Program-made: the position numbers and the translations under genes
The notes under the pieces: model-generated
Databases searched by the model: none
The model's input: the letters and a program-made list of their open reading frames with translations, nothing else
What the model was told of the DNA's origin: nothing
Assembly (NCBI RefSeq): GCF_900603025.1
Contig: NZ_LR026975.1
Location: forward strand, 2,108,001-2,172,000
Length of the DNA stretch: 64,000 bases
Reading direction: 5' to 3'
Origin: Mycolicibacterium hassiacum DSM 44199
Lineage (GTDB): Bacteria > Actinomycetota > Actinomycetes > Mycobacteriales > Mycobacteriaceae
Shown here: positions 36,784 to 45,561 of the stretch, in pieces
How the letters are laid out: each line of letters starts with the position of its first letter
How positions within the stretch are numbered: position 1 is the stretch's first letter

Positions 36784-37413
36784 TTAACGTGATCCCTCGC
36801 CGGCCGACGAGCCGCCCTGCGGCGGGTCGAGGGTCTCCAGCACCACCTCCGCGACCCGCTTCATGGTGGTCCGGCGGTCCATCGCGGCCCGCTGGATCCA
36901 CTTGAACGCCTCCGGCTCGGTCATCCCGTGCTTGACCTGCAGCAGGCCCTTGGCCCGCTCGATGAGTTTGCGGGTCTCCAACCGGTCGGCGAGTGTGGCG
37001 ACTTCCTGCTCCAGCGCGGTGATCTCGGCGAACCGGCTGACCGCGAGCTCGATCGCCGGCACCAGGTCGTTGATGTTGAACGGTTTGACCAGATAGGCCA
37101 TCGCGCCGGCGTCTCGGGCCCGTTCGACGAGCTCGCGCTGGCTGAACGCGGTGAGGATGACGATCGGCGCGATGCGCTCGCTTGCTATCTCCTGGGCGGC
37201 GTCGATACCGTCCCGCCGCGGCATCTTGACATCCATGATCACCAGGTCCGGCCGCAGGCTCTCGGCCAGCTCGACCGCCTCCTGACCGTCGCCGGCCTCC
37301 CCGACGATCTCGTAGCCCTCCTCGCGGAGCATCTCGGCCAAGTCCATCCGGATGAGCGCCTCGTCCTCGGCGACAAGCACTCGGCGCGGCTTCACATCGT
37401 CGCTCGCGGTCAT
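36784..37413 (-). CDS. pdtaR: ANTAR response regulator PdtaR
   Basis: A 209-residue response regulator with a receiver domain (VLVAEDEALIRMDLAEMLRE, phosphoacceptor Asp in LVIMDVKMPRRDG, Lys in YLVKPFN) and a C-terminal ANTAR RNA-binding domain (LETRKLIERAKGLLQVKHGM, then FKWIQRAAMDRRTTMKRVAE). It is almost certainly the orthologue of Rv1626, which acts with the kinase PdtaS and binds hairpins in mRNA to relieve termination. The kinase gene is not in the window. A start at 37422 is also possible (MAAMTAS). Synteny with the cyd/pykA block supports the identity. Confidence 0.95.
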   Translation of the reverse strand: MTASDDVKPRRVLVAEDEALIRMDLAEMLREEGYEIVGEAGDGQEAVELAESLRPDLVIMDVKMPRRDGIDAAQEIASERIAPIVILTAFSQRELVERARDAGAMAYLVKPFNINDLVPAIELAVSRFAEITALEQEVATLADRLETRKLIERAKGLLQVKHGMTEPEAFKWIQRAAMDRRTTMKRVAEVVLETLDPPQGGSSAGEGSR

Positions 37414-37551
37414 GGCTGCCATTCTGGCGGTAGCGGCGGCCGTGGGCGAGTCTGGGGGCGATCTTTGTGATCCGATCCTCGTGGTCCGGGGATTCAGTGG
37501 TCCGGGGATTGAGGGACCGAAGCAGCACCCCCCCGAAGCGCCCCTGCGAAG

Positions 37552-37635
37552 TACCCGAGGTGGGACTCGAACCCACACGGTGTCGCCACCACCGGATTTT
37601 GAGTCCGGCGCGTCTACCAGTTCCGCCACTCGGGC
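37552..37635 (-). tRNA. tRNA-Leu (CAA)
   Basis: The minus strand folds into a class II tRNA: acceptor GCCCGAG with CTCGGGT, D-loop GGCGGAACTGGTAGACGC, anticodon arm CCGGA-CTCAAAA-TCCGG giving anticodon CAA, a long variable arm (GTGGCGACACC) and T-arm GTGGGTTCGAGTCCCAC. The long variable arm and CAA identify tRNA-Leu. The 3' CCA is not encoded. Confidence 0.95.
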
Positions 37636-37763
37636 CTGCGAAGCAAGGCTAGGCTACGCGACCGGCGCCGACCAAGGGAACCGAGGGTCCCGATCGGCCT
37701 CGGGCCGGTCCCGGTGGCCCCTGGCGGCGCCGGTTGTGGTTGCGGCACAGCCTGGTTCGCGGA

Positions 37764-38252
37764 TCAGACTTTGCGGTTCTCCGACTTGATCAGCCAGGCC
37801 AGCTTCTCCAGCCCGTCGATCTGCTCGTGCAGGATGTCGGCGGTGGTCGGATCCTCGGCGTCGACGGCGTCGTGCACCGTGCGCATGGTGTCGACCACCG
37901 CGCAGATCCGGGTGGTGATCAGGTCGACGACCTCGCCGGTGCTGCGCTCGTGCGGCGGGAACGCCGGCAGCGAGGTGGTGGCGGCCACCGTGTCCGACCG
38001 CCCGTCCGGGACGGCGTCGAGGGCCCGCAACCGCTCGGCAATGGTGTCGCTGGCGGCCCGCGCGAAGTCGACCACCTCGTCGAGCTGCAGGTGCAGGTCG
38101 CGGAAGTTGGTTCCGACGACGTTCCAGTGCGCCTGCTTGCCCTGCAGGTGCAGTTCGATCAGGTCGACCAGCACCCGCTGCAGGTTGGCGGCCAGCCCGG
38201 ATGAGGCCTGGAATGCCCGTACTTCGGTTTCGGCGCGACGTTGTGTGTTCAT
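37764..38252 (-). CDS. dps2: Dps-family ferritin-like protein (Dps2-like)
   Basis: A 162-residue four-helix DNA-protecting ferritin. The inter-subunit ferroxidase residues are in KQAHWNVVGTNFRDLH and LDEVVDFARAASDTIAERL, with the conserved Trp and His. Length and position near pdtaR match the second Dps of M. smegmatis (Dps2), as I recall it. It stores iron and protects DNA from Fenton chemistry as a 12-mer. No long basic tail is present, so DNA binding may be weak or use surface patches. Confidence 0.9.
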   Translation of the reverse strand: MNTQRRAETEVRAFQASSGLAANLQRVLVDLIELHLQGKQAHWNVVGTNFRDLHLQLDEVVDFARAASDTIAERLRALDAVPDGRSDTVAATTSLPAFPPHERSTGEVVDLITTRICAVVDTMRTVHDAVDAEDPTTADILHEQIDGLEKLAWLIKSENRKV

Positions 38253-38307
38253 GCCCGATACAACCCCGAATAATCTGGATTAAGTCCAGATAAAGCCATG
38301 ATGTCGG

Positions 38308-40164
38308 TCACGCGCTGTCCTGGCGTTCCAGCACCCGGGCGTACCCGGCCCCCATCCCGAGCAGCACCAGGCCGACCACCATGAACACGACCACCCGGAA
38401 CATGCCGTCGAGGGTGCCGAGGTCGAACAGGAAAAGCTTCGCCATGGCCGCCGCGACCAGCGCCAGCCCGCCGCCGATCGGCAGCGACCGCTGTTGCCGG
38501 TGCACCCGCGCCGCGTAGCCGAACAGCGCCGCGGCCATCGCGATCCAGCAGATCGTGGCGGCCATATGGCCGGCCAGGAAACCGCGCGTTCCGTCGATCA
38601 TCTCCCCGACCGTCACGGTGAACACGGTGACCGCGTAGACGATCACCACCGCCGCGGCGGTCCAGCCGCCGCGCCCGGGCCGCATCGCCCACACCGACAC
38701 CACGGCGAACGCGATCAGCAGCAGGCTCGTCACCAGGGTCGTCACCTCGGCGGTGGTGCTGCTCAGCCGCACGGCCGGGGTCACCAGCGCGACCGGTGGC
38801 GCGTAGGCCAGAGAGAACATGCCGCCGAGCACGGCCAACCCGAGCGCGACCCACGCCGCGGTGCGGCGGGCGGCAGCGGCGACCACCACCGCCATGGCCA
38901 GCAGCACCGGCGCCACGACGTCGCCCTTGCAAACGGCCAGCACCGCGATGACCGCCGAGACCGCCGACAGCGCGGTCCAGATCGGCCGCACCGTGGCGTC
39001 CACGCCGAGCTTGTTCCCGCGCAGCACGAGCACCAGGAACGTGACGCCGACCCCGGCCGCCACCGCCGCGTAGATGTACCGGTCGGCAGCCAGCCGGGTG
39101 CACAGCGCGGGCGCCACCCCGGCGGCGGTCAGCAGGGCGAGCAGGATCCGGTTCCGCGTCACCGGGAGCAGCAGCAGCGCGACCACCACGGCCAGCCCGG
39201 CCGCGATCACGCAGGCCGCGACCAGGCCCGCGTCCCGCGCGTCGTCGAAGGCCACCCCGACCAGCGCGACCAGCAGCGGCAGCGTGCACGACGCGATTCG
39301 GGCGCAGTGCAGCCAGATCCAGTCCCGCCCCAACTGCGCCGGCAGCGTGGCCGCGGCCAGCGCCAGCATGAACGCCACCAGCAGCAGTGAGACGTCGCCG
39401 ACCACCACCGGCGCCAGCAGCGTCAGCGGCACGAACACCAGCACGCCGAGGTGCTGCGAATCCCACAGCCGGGCCAGTGTCAGACCACCGCCGCCGATGA
39501 GCGCGGCGACGATCAACCCGACGGGGGCGGGAAACCACTTGTAGATCGTCGTGACCGCGATGACGTCCATGTAGCCGGCGGCGATGCCGGTGGCCGCCAG
39601 CGCGACGGCGCCGACCAACCCCCCGGGCCGCGACTTCAGCCGAATCGCCACCGCCACCAGCCCGGCCGCCAGCGCGACGCCGCCGGCGACCCGGAACTCC
39701 GGCCGCAGGATGCCCGCCTGCGCGGCGAGCACCAACAACAGCACGACGCCGGTCAGGGTCACGCCGACACCGGCGACCGCGAGCAGCTTGCCGATCCATC
39801 CCACGTTCCATCCCTCGTTCCGCTCGGCAGCAGGTTGGGGCGCGACTGCCGGCTGGGGCTCCGCTATCGGTTGGGGCTGCGAAACCGGTTGCGGCTGGGC
39901 GGGTTCGGGCTGGGCGGGATAGGGCTGGGCGGGATAGGACTGGGCAGGTTCCGGTTCGGACGCAGCCGGCTGGGGTGCGGACGGCTGCGCCGGATACTGC
40001 GGGTGGCCCGGGGCGGCCCAGTAGCCGTGCCTCGGTGCCAGGACCGCCCCGGCCAGCACACGGTCCAGCGCGCTGAGATCGGTGGCGACCCGCGCCATGT
40101 ACTGCGAGATCGCGTAGAAATCCCCCGACAACCGGGTCAGAAGCTGATGCTGCGATTCGGACAT
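38308..40164 (-). CDS. DUF2339 polytopic membrane protein
   Basis: A 618-residue protein. It has a short N-terminal helix region, a Pro/Gln-rich linker with repeated YPAQP-type units (about residues 45-110), then some 18 or more membrane helices (from WIGKLLAVAGVGVTLTGVVL to the C-terminus), matching DUF2339. The motif GWIGKLLAVAGVGV opens the membrane part as in relatives. The function of the family is unknown. Between dps2 and the NarL-type regulator, in a block missing from M. tuberculosis as I recall it. Confidence 0.8.
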   Translation of the reverse strand: MSESQHQLLTRLSGDFYAISQYMARVATDLSALDRVLAGAVLAPRHGYWAAPGHPQYPAQPSAPQPAASEPEPAQSYPAQPYPAQPEPAQPQPVSQPQPIAEPQPAVAPQPAAERNEGWNVGWIGKLLAVAGVGVTLTGVVLLLVLAAQAGILRPEFRVAGGVALAAGLVAVAIRLKSRPGGLVGAVALAATGIAAGYMDVIAVTTIYKWFPAPVGLIVAALIGGGGLTLARLWDSQHLGVLVFVPLTLLAPVVVGDVSLLLVAFMLALAAATLPAQLGRDWIWLHCARIASCTLPLLVALVGVAFDDARDAGLVAACVIAAGLAVVVALLLLPVTRNRILLALLTAAGVAPALCTRLAADRYIYAAVAAGVGVTFLVLVLRGNKLGVDATVRPIWTALSAVSAVIAVLAVCKGDVVAPVLLAMAVVVAAAARRTAAWVALGLAVLGGMFSLAYAPPVALVTPAVRLSSTTAEVTTLVTSLLLIAFAVVSVWAMRPGRGGWTAAAVVIVYAVTVFTVTVGEMIDGTRGFLAGHMAATICWIAMAAALFGYAARVHRQQRSLPIGGGLALVAAAMAKLFLFDLGTLDGMFRVVVFMVVGLVLLGMGAGYARVLERQDSA

Positions 40165-40230
40165 GGGGTCATCGTGGCCCACGACCGGCCCGCCGGGGAT
40201 GAGTAAGACTACTCGTCCGCGCCGGGGTGA

Positions 40231-40896
40231 TTACTTGTCCAGGCCGTGTTCGATCGCGTAGCGGGTGGCCTCGACCCGGTTGGCCACCTGCAGCTTACGG
40301 AACGTGGCCTGCACATGGTTCTCGACGGTGCGGTGGCTCAGCGAGAGCTTCGCCGCGATCTGCTTGGCGGTCAGCCCCTTGGCGACATAGCGCAGGATGT
40401 CGGTCTCGCGCTCGGTCAGTCGCGGCGTCGCCGCGTCACCGTCCTTCGCCTTGGGGCTCTGCGCGATGCGCCGATACTCCCCCAGCACCAGTCCGGCCAG
40501 CCCCGGGGTGAACACCGCGCGCCCCTCGAGGGTGGCCCGAACCGCGTCGACCAACTCCGGCTTCGACGCGCTCTTCACCAGATACCCGGTGGCGCCGGCC
40601 TTCACGGCCTCCAGCACGTCGTCGCGCTCGTCGGAGGCCGACAGCACCAGGATGCGGGTGTTCGGCGACACCGCCAGCACCTCGGCGGTCGCGCGGGCGC
40701 CGTCACCGTCGGACAGCCGCATATCCATCAGCACCACATCGGGTTTGACCACCTCGGCCCGCCGCCGCGCCGCCGCCACACCGTCGGCGGTCGCGACCAC
40801 CGAGAAACCCTCGTCGGTCAGGTCGCGGGCCACCGCTTCCCGCCAGATCGGATGGTCGTCGACGACCATCACCGTCGGGGTACCGTCAGCTCCCAT
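40231..40896 (-). CDS. NarL/LuxR-type response regulator
   Basis: A 221-residue two-domain regulator. The receiver has the acidic pair VVDDHPIW, phosphoacceptor Asp in VVLMDMRLSDGDG and Lys in YLVKSAS; the C-terminal LuxR HTH is LTERETDILRYVAKGLTAKQIAAKLSLSHRTVENHV. Its start lies inside the end of the sensor kinase gene (overlap about 28 bp), so the pair is translationally coupled. Targets are unknown. Confidence 0.92.
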   Translation of the reverse strand: MGADGTPTVMVVDDHPIWREAVARDLTDEGFSVVATADGVAAARRRAEVVKPDVVLMDMRLSDGDGARATAEVLAVSPNTRILVLSASDERDDVLEAVKAGATGYLVKSASKPELVDAVRATLEGRAVFTPGLAGLVLGEYRRIAQSPKAKDGDAATPRLTERETDILRYVAKGLTAKQIAAKLSLSHRTVENHVQATFRKLQVANRVEATRYAIEHGLDK

Positions 40897-42017
40897 TCCG
40901 TCCCACATCCCGCTGCGGTGGTCAACTTCGCGCTGCCACCGAGTGATTCCATTCTTCCGACAATCGATTTCGCGATCCCCACCCGGCCCTCGGCCAGCGC
41001 CTCGGCCAGCCGACCGTCGGGGATCCCGACCCCGTCGTCGCGGATGCTCACCACGACCGAATCGCCGAGGTCCTCCAGCAGCACGTACACCCGGGCGTCC
41101 GGCCCGGCGTGCGCGGCCGCGTTGTCCAGCGCGTTGCCGGCGGCGGCGGCCAACTCGGCGGCCACCTCGGCGGCCAGCAGCACCGGTTCGGCCGGCACAC
41201 TCACCGACACCCGGTCCGAGGCCCGGTTGCGCAGCAGCGCACCGACATCGGCCTGCTCCCCGACCGGCGGCCCGGTGTCGGCGGAACTGATCAGCCGGCG
41301 CAGCTCCCGCTCCTGCTCCCCCGCCAGTTCGGCCAGTTCGGCTGCCTCACCCCCGATCTCGCGCCCACGCCGCGCCACCAGCGCCAGCACCTGGATGACA
41401 CCGTCGTGCACCTGCCGCGACAACCGTTCCCGCTCCTGCTGGGCCGCGGTCAGCCGGGCCGCCTGCTCGAGCTCGGCGTGCGCGCGGCGGGCGGTCAGCA
41501 CCGCCATGCCGACCGCGAGCCCGACCGCGAGCTCGATGACGATCGTCGCGTTGCGGCCGAGGTTGTAGTTGAACGAACCCTTCACCACGGTCGAGGCGAT
41601 CATCACCGCCACCCCGGTCGCCATACCGCCGATCGGGCCGAACACGATCGCCGCCGAGATCGTCGCGTTGGTGGCCCACAACGTGGTCGGCCACGACTGG
41701 TTGTCGGCCGCCCACTGATCGGAGGCGACGAACTCGGTAGACAACACCAGCGCCAGCACCACCGCGATCTCGGCGACCACCCAGGCCGGACGCCGGCCGA
41801 ACCCCTGCAGATAGGCGACCGCGCACGCCGCGCTCCACCCGATCAGCACCCCGAACAGCGCCCACCCCGCCGCCGGATGCTCCAGATCCCGGTTCACCGC
41901 GATCTGGAACCCCAGCGCGTACAGGCAGCTCAGCAGCCGGAACACCTGCGCCGCCCACCACAGCGGCGCGGCGGGATCGGGCGAGGTCGCCACCGAGGTG
42001 GTCGCGGTGGTCGGCAT
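40869..42017 (-). CDS. MacS-type sensor histidine kinase
   Basis: A 382-residue kinase with about five N-terminal membrane helices (from VFRLLSCLYALGFQIA to ELAVGLAVGMAVL). A coiled linker (AHAELEQAARLTAAQQERERL) follows, then the HisKA_3-like motif RQVHDGVIQVLALV with phosphoacceptor His, and a HATPase domain (LDNAAAHAGP, IRDDGVGIPDG). No extracytoplasmic sensor domain is seen, so it may sense membrane state or a lipid. It is paired with the NarL-type regulator and lies just downstream of the amino-acid importer genes. Confidence 0.9.
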   Translation of the reverse strand: MPTTATTSVATSPDPAAPLWWAAQVFRLLSCLYALGFQIAVNRDLEHPAAGWALFGVLIGWSAACAVAYLQGFGRRPAWVVAEIAVVLALVLSTEFVASDQWAADNQSWPTTLWATNATISAAIVFGPIGGMATGVAVMIASTVVKGSFNYNLGRNATIVIELAVGLAVGMAVLTARRAHAELEQAARLTAAQQERERLSRQVHDGVIQVLALVARRGREIGGEAAELAELAGEQERELRRLISSADTGPPVGEQADVGALLRNRASDRVSVSVPAEPVLLAAEVAAELAAAAGNALDNAAAHAGPDARVYVLLEDLGDSVVVSIRDDGVGIPDGRLAEALAEGRVGIAKSIVGRMESLGGSAKLTTAAGCGTEWELTVPRR

Positions 42018-42022
42018 GGTGC

Positions 42023-42784
42023 TCACAACACCTTCGACAGGAACGCCTTCGTCCGTTCGTGCCGCGGGTTGGCCAGCACCTCGCTCGGCGGACCGCTTTC
42101 GACCACGACGCCACCGTCCATGAACACCACCTGGTCGGCGACCTCGCGGGCAAAACCCATCTCGTGGGTGACTACCACCATCGTCATCCCCTCGGCGGCA
42201 AGCTTTTTCATCACGCCGAGCACCTCGCCCACCAACTCCGGGTCGAGCGCGGAGGTGGGTTCGTCGAACAGCATCAGCTTCGGGTTCATCGCCAGCGCCC
42301 GCGCGATCGCGACACGCTGCTGTTGGCCGCCGGACAGCTGCAGCGGATAGGCGTCGGCCTTGTCGGCCAGGCCGACCTGATCGAGCAGGTCGCGCGCCCG
42401 CGCCACCGCGACGTCCTTCTTGACCCGGTTGACGTGGATCGGCGCCTCGATGACGTTCTCCAGCGCGGTGCGATGCGGGAACAGGTTGAAATGCTGGAAC
42501 ACCATGCCCACCTGCCGCCGCTGGCGGGCCACCTCCCGCGGCCGCATCTCGTGCAGCTTGCCGCCGCGCTCGCGGTAGCCCACCAGTTCGCCGTCGACGT
42601 AGAGCCGGCCGGCGGTGATCTGCTCGAGGTGGTTGATGCACCGCAGGAACGTCGACTTGCCGGAGCCGGACGGCCCGATGATGCACATCACCTCGCCCAT
42701 GCCGACCTCGAGCGACACCCCCTTGAGCACCTGCAGCGCGCCGAAGCTCTTGCAGACCTGCTCGGCCTTGACCATCGGCGTCAT
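42023..42784 (-). CDS. Polar amino acid ABC importer, ATPase (GlnQ-like)
   Basis: A 253-residue GlnQ/GluA-type ATPase: Walker [22 protein letters not shown]-loop [17 protein letters not shown], signature [35 protein letters not shown]-loop [23 protein letters not shown] and THEMGFA are diagnostic of the polar amino acid subfamily. Its start overlaps the permease stop by four bases. Confidence 0.92.
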   Translation of the reverse strand: MTPMVKAEQVCKSFGALQVLKGVSLEVGMGEVMCIIGPSGSGKSTFLRCINHLEQITAGRLYVDGELVGYRERGGKLHEMRPREVARQRRQVGMVFQHFNLFPHRTALENVIEAPIHVNRVKKDVAVARARDLLDQVGLADKADAYPLQLSGGQQQRVAIARALAMNPKLMLFDEPTSALDPELVGEVLGVMKKLAAEGMTMVVVTHEMGFAREVADQVVFMDGGVVVESGPPSEVLANPRHERTKAFLSKVL

Positions 42785-43713
42785 GCGCCACCCGCCCCGG
42801 TGCGCAACTGGGCATCGGCCAGGTTCTGCAGCTGCTTGGTGGTGAGCTTGCGCGAGGCTCCGCGCGAGTAATAGCGCTCCAGGTAGTACTGACCGATCAT
42901 CAGAATCGTGGTCATGGCCAGGTACCAGGTCGAGGCCACCAGCAGCATCGGAATCGTCTGGTAGTGCCCCACTGCGATGTCCCGGGCCCGGCTGTACAAC
43001 TCCAGGCTGTAGGGCACCGCGACCACCAGCGACGTGGTCTTGAGCATGCTGATGAACTCGTTGCCGGTGGGCGGAATGATCACCCGCATGGCCTGCGGCA
43101 GCACGGTGCGCCGCATCGCCATCAACCATGACATGCCCAGCGCCTTCGAGGCCTCCATCTGCCCTTCGGGCACCGAAGCGATCCCGGCCCGGATGATCTC
43201 GGCCATGTACGCCGCCTCGTTGAGCCCCAGGCCGATGACGGCCAGGACGAACGGAAACGCCCACTCGTCGGGTGTGATGTGGAACCAGGTCGGGCCGAAC
43301 GGCACCCCGATCCGAATGTCCTGGTAGATGACGGGAAGCAGTCCCCAGAACACCAACTGCACGTACACCGGGGTCCCGCGGAAGATCCACAGGTACACCC
43401 ACGCCACCGCCTTGAACACCGGGTTGGGCGACAGCCGCATCATCGCCAGCAGCACCCCCAACGCGATGGCGAGCAGCATCGACAGCAGGGTCAGCTCCAG
43501 AGTCCTCCATGCCGCCTGCGAAATCCGTTCGTCGAACAGGTATTTCGCGTATGTACTCCACCCGTAGGCCGGGTTGGTGGCGGCTCCGAAGAGGAACAAC
43601 GCCACCAGCAGGAGGAGAACGAACGCCGCCAGCCAGCGCCACGGATGCCGCAACGGCACCGCATTGATGGTCTGCGGGGTATCGGGTGTGACTTCGCGGG
43701 CGTGGTCAGTCAT
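42781..43713 (-). CDS. Polar amino acid ABC importer, permease
   Basis: A 310-residue His/Glu/Gln/Arg-type permease. Family motifs: [72 protein letters not shown] (coupling loop) and [13 protein letters not shown]. It has a cytoplasmic N-terminal extension of about 30 residues and a basic C-terminal extension. It probably forms a homodimer since only one permease is present. Confidence 0.9.
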   Translation of the reverse strand: MTDHAREVTPDTPQTINAVPLRHPWRWLAAFVLLLLVALFLFGAATNPAYGWSTYAKYLFDERISQAAWRTLELTLLSMLLAIALGVLLAMMRLSPNPVFKAVAWVYLWIFRGTPVYVQLVFWGLLPVIYQDIRIGVPFGPTWFHITPDEWAFPFVLAVIGLGLNEAAYMAEIIRAGIASVPEGQMEASKALGMSWLMAMRRTVLPQAMRVIIPPTGNEFISMLKTTSLVVAVPYSLELYSRARDIAVGHYQTIPMLLVASTWYLAMTTILMIGQYYLERYYSRGASRKLTTKQLQNLADAQLRTGAGGA

Positions 43714-43735
43714 CGGCGTTCCCCGTCGCCACCGG

Positions 43736-44662
43736 TCAGTTGACGGCGCCGTTGATCACCGGTTTGTCGATCATCCCGGCTTCCACGCCCCAGTTCTTGG
43801 CAATCTTCTCGTAGGTCCCGGTCCGTATCAGGTGCTCGAGCGCCTGGCGCAGCGATTCGGCCAGCGGCGAGCCCTTCTGCACCGGCCACCCGTAGGGCGC
43901 GGCGTCGAAAATGTCGCCGGCCGGCTCGAGTTTGCCGTTGCTCTGTTTGATCGCGTAGGCCGTCACCGGCGAATCGGCCGACATCGCATCGGCCTGACCG
44001 AGCACCACCGCATTGGCCACCGCGTCCTGTTCGGGGAACTTGAGGATCTCGATCGGCGGCTTGCCGGCGTCGGTGCACGCCTTGCTCTTGGCCGGCAGCT
44101 CCTCGGTGTCCTCGATCGTGGTGGCCTGCACCGCGACCCGCTTACCGCACGCGTTGTTCGGGTCGATGCCCGCACCGGGCCGCTGCGCCCACTGGATCCC
44201 GGCCTCGAAGTAGGTCACGAAGTCGACGATCTTCTCCCGCTCCCGGGTGTCGGTGAACGACGACATGCCGACGTCCACGGTGCCGCCCTGGATGGACGGG
44301 ATGATCTTGTCGAACGCCGCTTCCCGGTACTCCGGGGTGAGTCCGAGCGTGGCGGCGATCGCGTTCATCAAATCGACGTCGAAGCCGACGATCTTGCCGT
44401 CGGGGTCCCGGAACTCGTTGGGAGCATACGGAATGTTGACCCCGATGATGAGTCTGCCCCGCTCCTTGATCTTCTCCGGCACGGTGTTGGCGATCGAATC
44501 CACCTTCTCGGCAGGCACCTGGGTGGTCGGGATGGATCCGCCGTCCTCGGTGTTCTTCACGCAACCCGACAGTGCGAGGGTACCGCTGGCGACCACCACC
44601 GCCGCGATCCGCCACCACGGCGCACGACGAGCCGCACGGGGGCGTTGACACTCACCTAACAC
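43736..44662 (-). CDS. Polar amino acid ABC importer, binding lipoprotein
   Basis: A 308-residue SBP_bac_3 protein. Signal with lipobox ALSGC (Cys 34). Domain motifs: RLIIGVNIPYAPNEFRDPDGKIVGFDVDLMNAIAATLG, FDKIIPSIQGGTVDVGMSSFTDTRERE and KIVDFVTYFEAGIQWAQ. GTG 44662 is preferred because AGAGG lies 6 bases upstream. With the following permease and ATPase it forms a three-gene importer, probably for glutamine, glutamate or a related polar amino acid. Nearby gltBD suggests a nitrogen assimilation setting. Confidence 0.88.
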   Translation of the reverse strand: MLGECQRPRAARRAPWWRIAAVVVASGTLALSGCVKNTEDGGSIPTTQVPAEKVDSIANTVPEKIKERGRLIIGVNIPYAPNEFRDPDGKIVGFDVDLMNAIAATLGLTPEYREAAFDKIIPSIQGGTVDVGMSSFTDTREREKIVDFVTYFEAGIQWAQRPGAGIDPNNACGKRVAVQATTIEDTEELPAKSKACTDAGKPPIEILKFPEQDAVANAVVLGQADAMSADSPVTAYAIKQSNGKLEPAGDIFDAAPYGWPVQKGSPLAESLRQALEHLIRTGTYEKIAKNWGVEAGMIDKPVINGAVN

Positions 44663-44819
44663 AATTGCCTCTACTTTCTGCTCGGGGGCCGACACGCAGG
44701 GTCCGGTAACGGAACAGTAGTCAAGAGTGCCGTCGACGGCAGGCTATTGACGGGCCGCGACGCGCCCCCGGATCGGCAATCCGGTCCCCGTCCTTGACAG
44801 GTGTGTAAAACTTCGTGCT

Positions 44820-45467
44820 ATGGAAAGCAGCGCCACGACCGATGTCCGCGAGGTTCCCTCACCGCCGAACCTCGTTCGCCACTTGTGGTACGCGACCCTG
44901 CTGTCCGGCGTCCTGGCCGCGATCCTCGGAGTGCTGGTGGTGGCCTGGCCCGGTATCACGATCGTGGTGGCGGCGATCTTCTTCGGCGCTTACCTGCTGG
45001 TGGCCGGGGTCGCCCAGGTGATCTTCGCGTTCGCCCTGCACGTCGCCGCGGGCGGCCGGGTGCTGCTGTTCATCAGCGGCGCCGCGGCGCTGGTCCTGGC
45101 CCTGCTGTGCTTCCGCCGGCTCGAGGACTCCATCCTGCTGCTGGCGATCTGGATCGGTGTCGGTTTCATCTACCGGGGTGTCGCGACCGCGGTCTCGGCG
45201 ATCAGCGACACCACGCTGCCGGGCCGGGCCTGGGAGATCTTCATCGGCGTGCTCAACCTCATCGCCGGCGTGATCATGCTGGTGCTGCCGCTCGAGGCGT
45301 TGGAGGTGCTGACCCTGGTGGTGGGCGTCTCGCTGATCGTGATCGGCGTGTTCGAGGTGGCGACGGCGTTCGCGGTGCGCTCGAGCCTGAAGAAGGCGGG
45401 CGTCCCGGGGACGGGCACGGCCGCTTCGGCCGACGCGGCGAAATCCGACTCAGGCCCAACGTCCTGA
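44820..45467 (+). CDS. HdeD-family membrane protein
   Basis: A 215-residue protein with six membrane helices in three repeats of about two helices (LWYATLLSGVLAAILGVLVVAWPGITI, VLLFISGAAALVLALLCFR, WEIFIGVLNLIAGVIMLVLPLEAL), the DUF308/HdeD pattern, and a hydrophilic tail. It matches the position of Rv1624c next to cydA in M. tuberculosis. The function is unknown; a TTGACA hexamer at 44794 suggests a promoter close to the start. It reads towards cydA and may be transcribed separately. Confidence 0.85.
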   Translation: MESSATTDVREVPSPPNLVRHLWYATLLSGVLAAILGVLVVAWPGITIVVAAIFFGAYLLVAGVAQVIFAFALHVAAGGRVLLFISGAAALVLALLCFRRLEDSILLLAIWIGVGFIYRGVATAVSAISDTTLPGRAWEIFIGVLNLIAGVIMLVLPLEALEVLTLVVGVSLIVIGVFEVATAFAVRSSLKKAGVPGTGTAASADAAKSDSGPTS

Positions 45468-45509
45468 ACCGTTAGGCCCAAAGTCCCTACCCTCACCAGC
45501 GATAATCGA

Positions 45510-45531
45510 CTACTACGGTATGTCGTAGTAG
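45510..45531. promoter_or_regulatory. Inverted repeat upstream of cydA
   Basis: Perfect 8-bp arms CTACTACG and CGTAGTAG are separated by GTATGT. The site ends 30 bp before the cydA start and overlaps where a promoter would lie. TAC-TAC/GTA-GTA arms resemble BlaI/CopY-type operators; CRP and RegX3 sites, known for mycobacterial cydA, look different. Confidence 0.6.
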
Positions 45532-45561
45532 CTTTGTCGGTACGAGTGCTGGGAGAGGCGT

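Noticed and set aside
38249..39811. 520-codon open frame overlapping the DUF2339 gene on the same strand
   Set aside because: Arg/Gly-rich alternative frame; the DUF2339 frame has regular membrane helices.
44794..44821. TTGACA with TGCTAT 16 bp downstream as the promoter of the HdeD-like gene
   Set aside because: The -10 element would overlap the ATG at 44820, which leaves no room for a transcript start before it unless the start codon lies further downstream.
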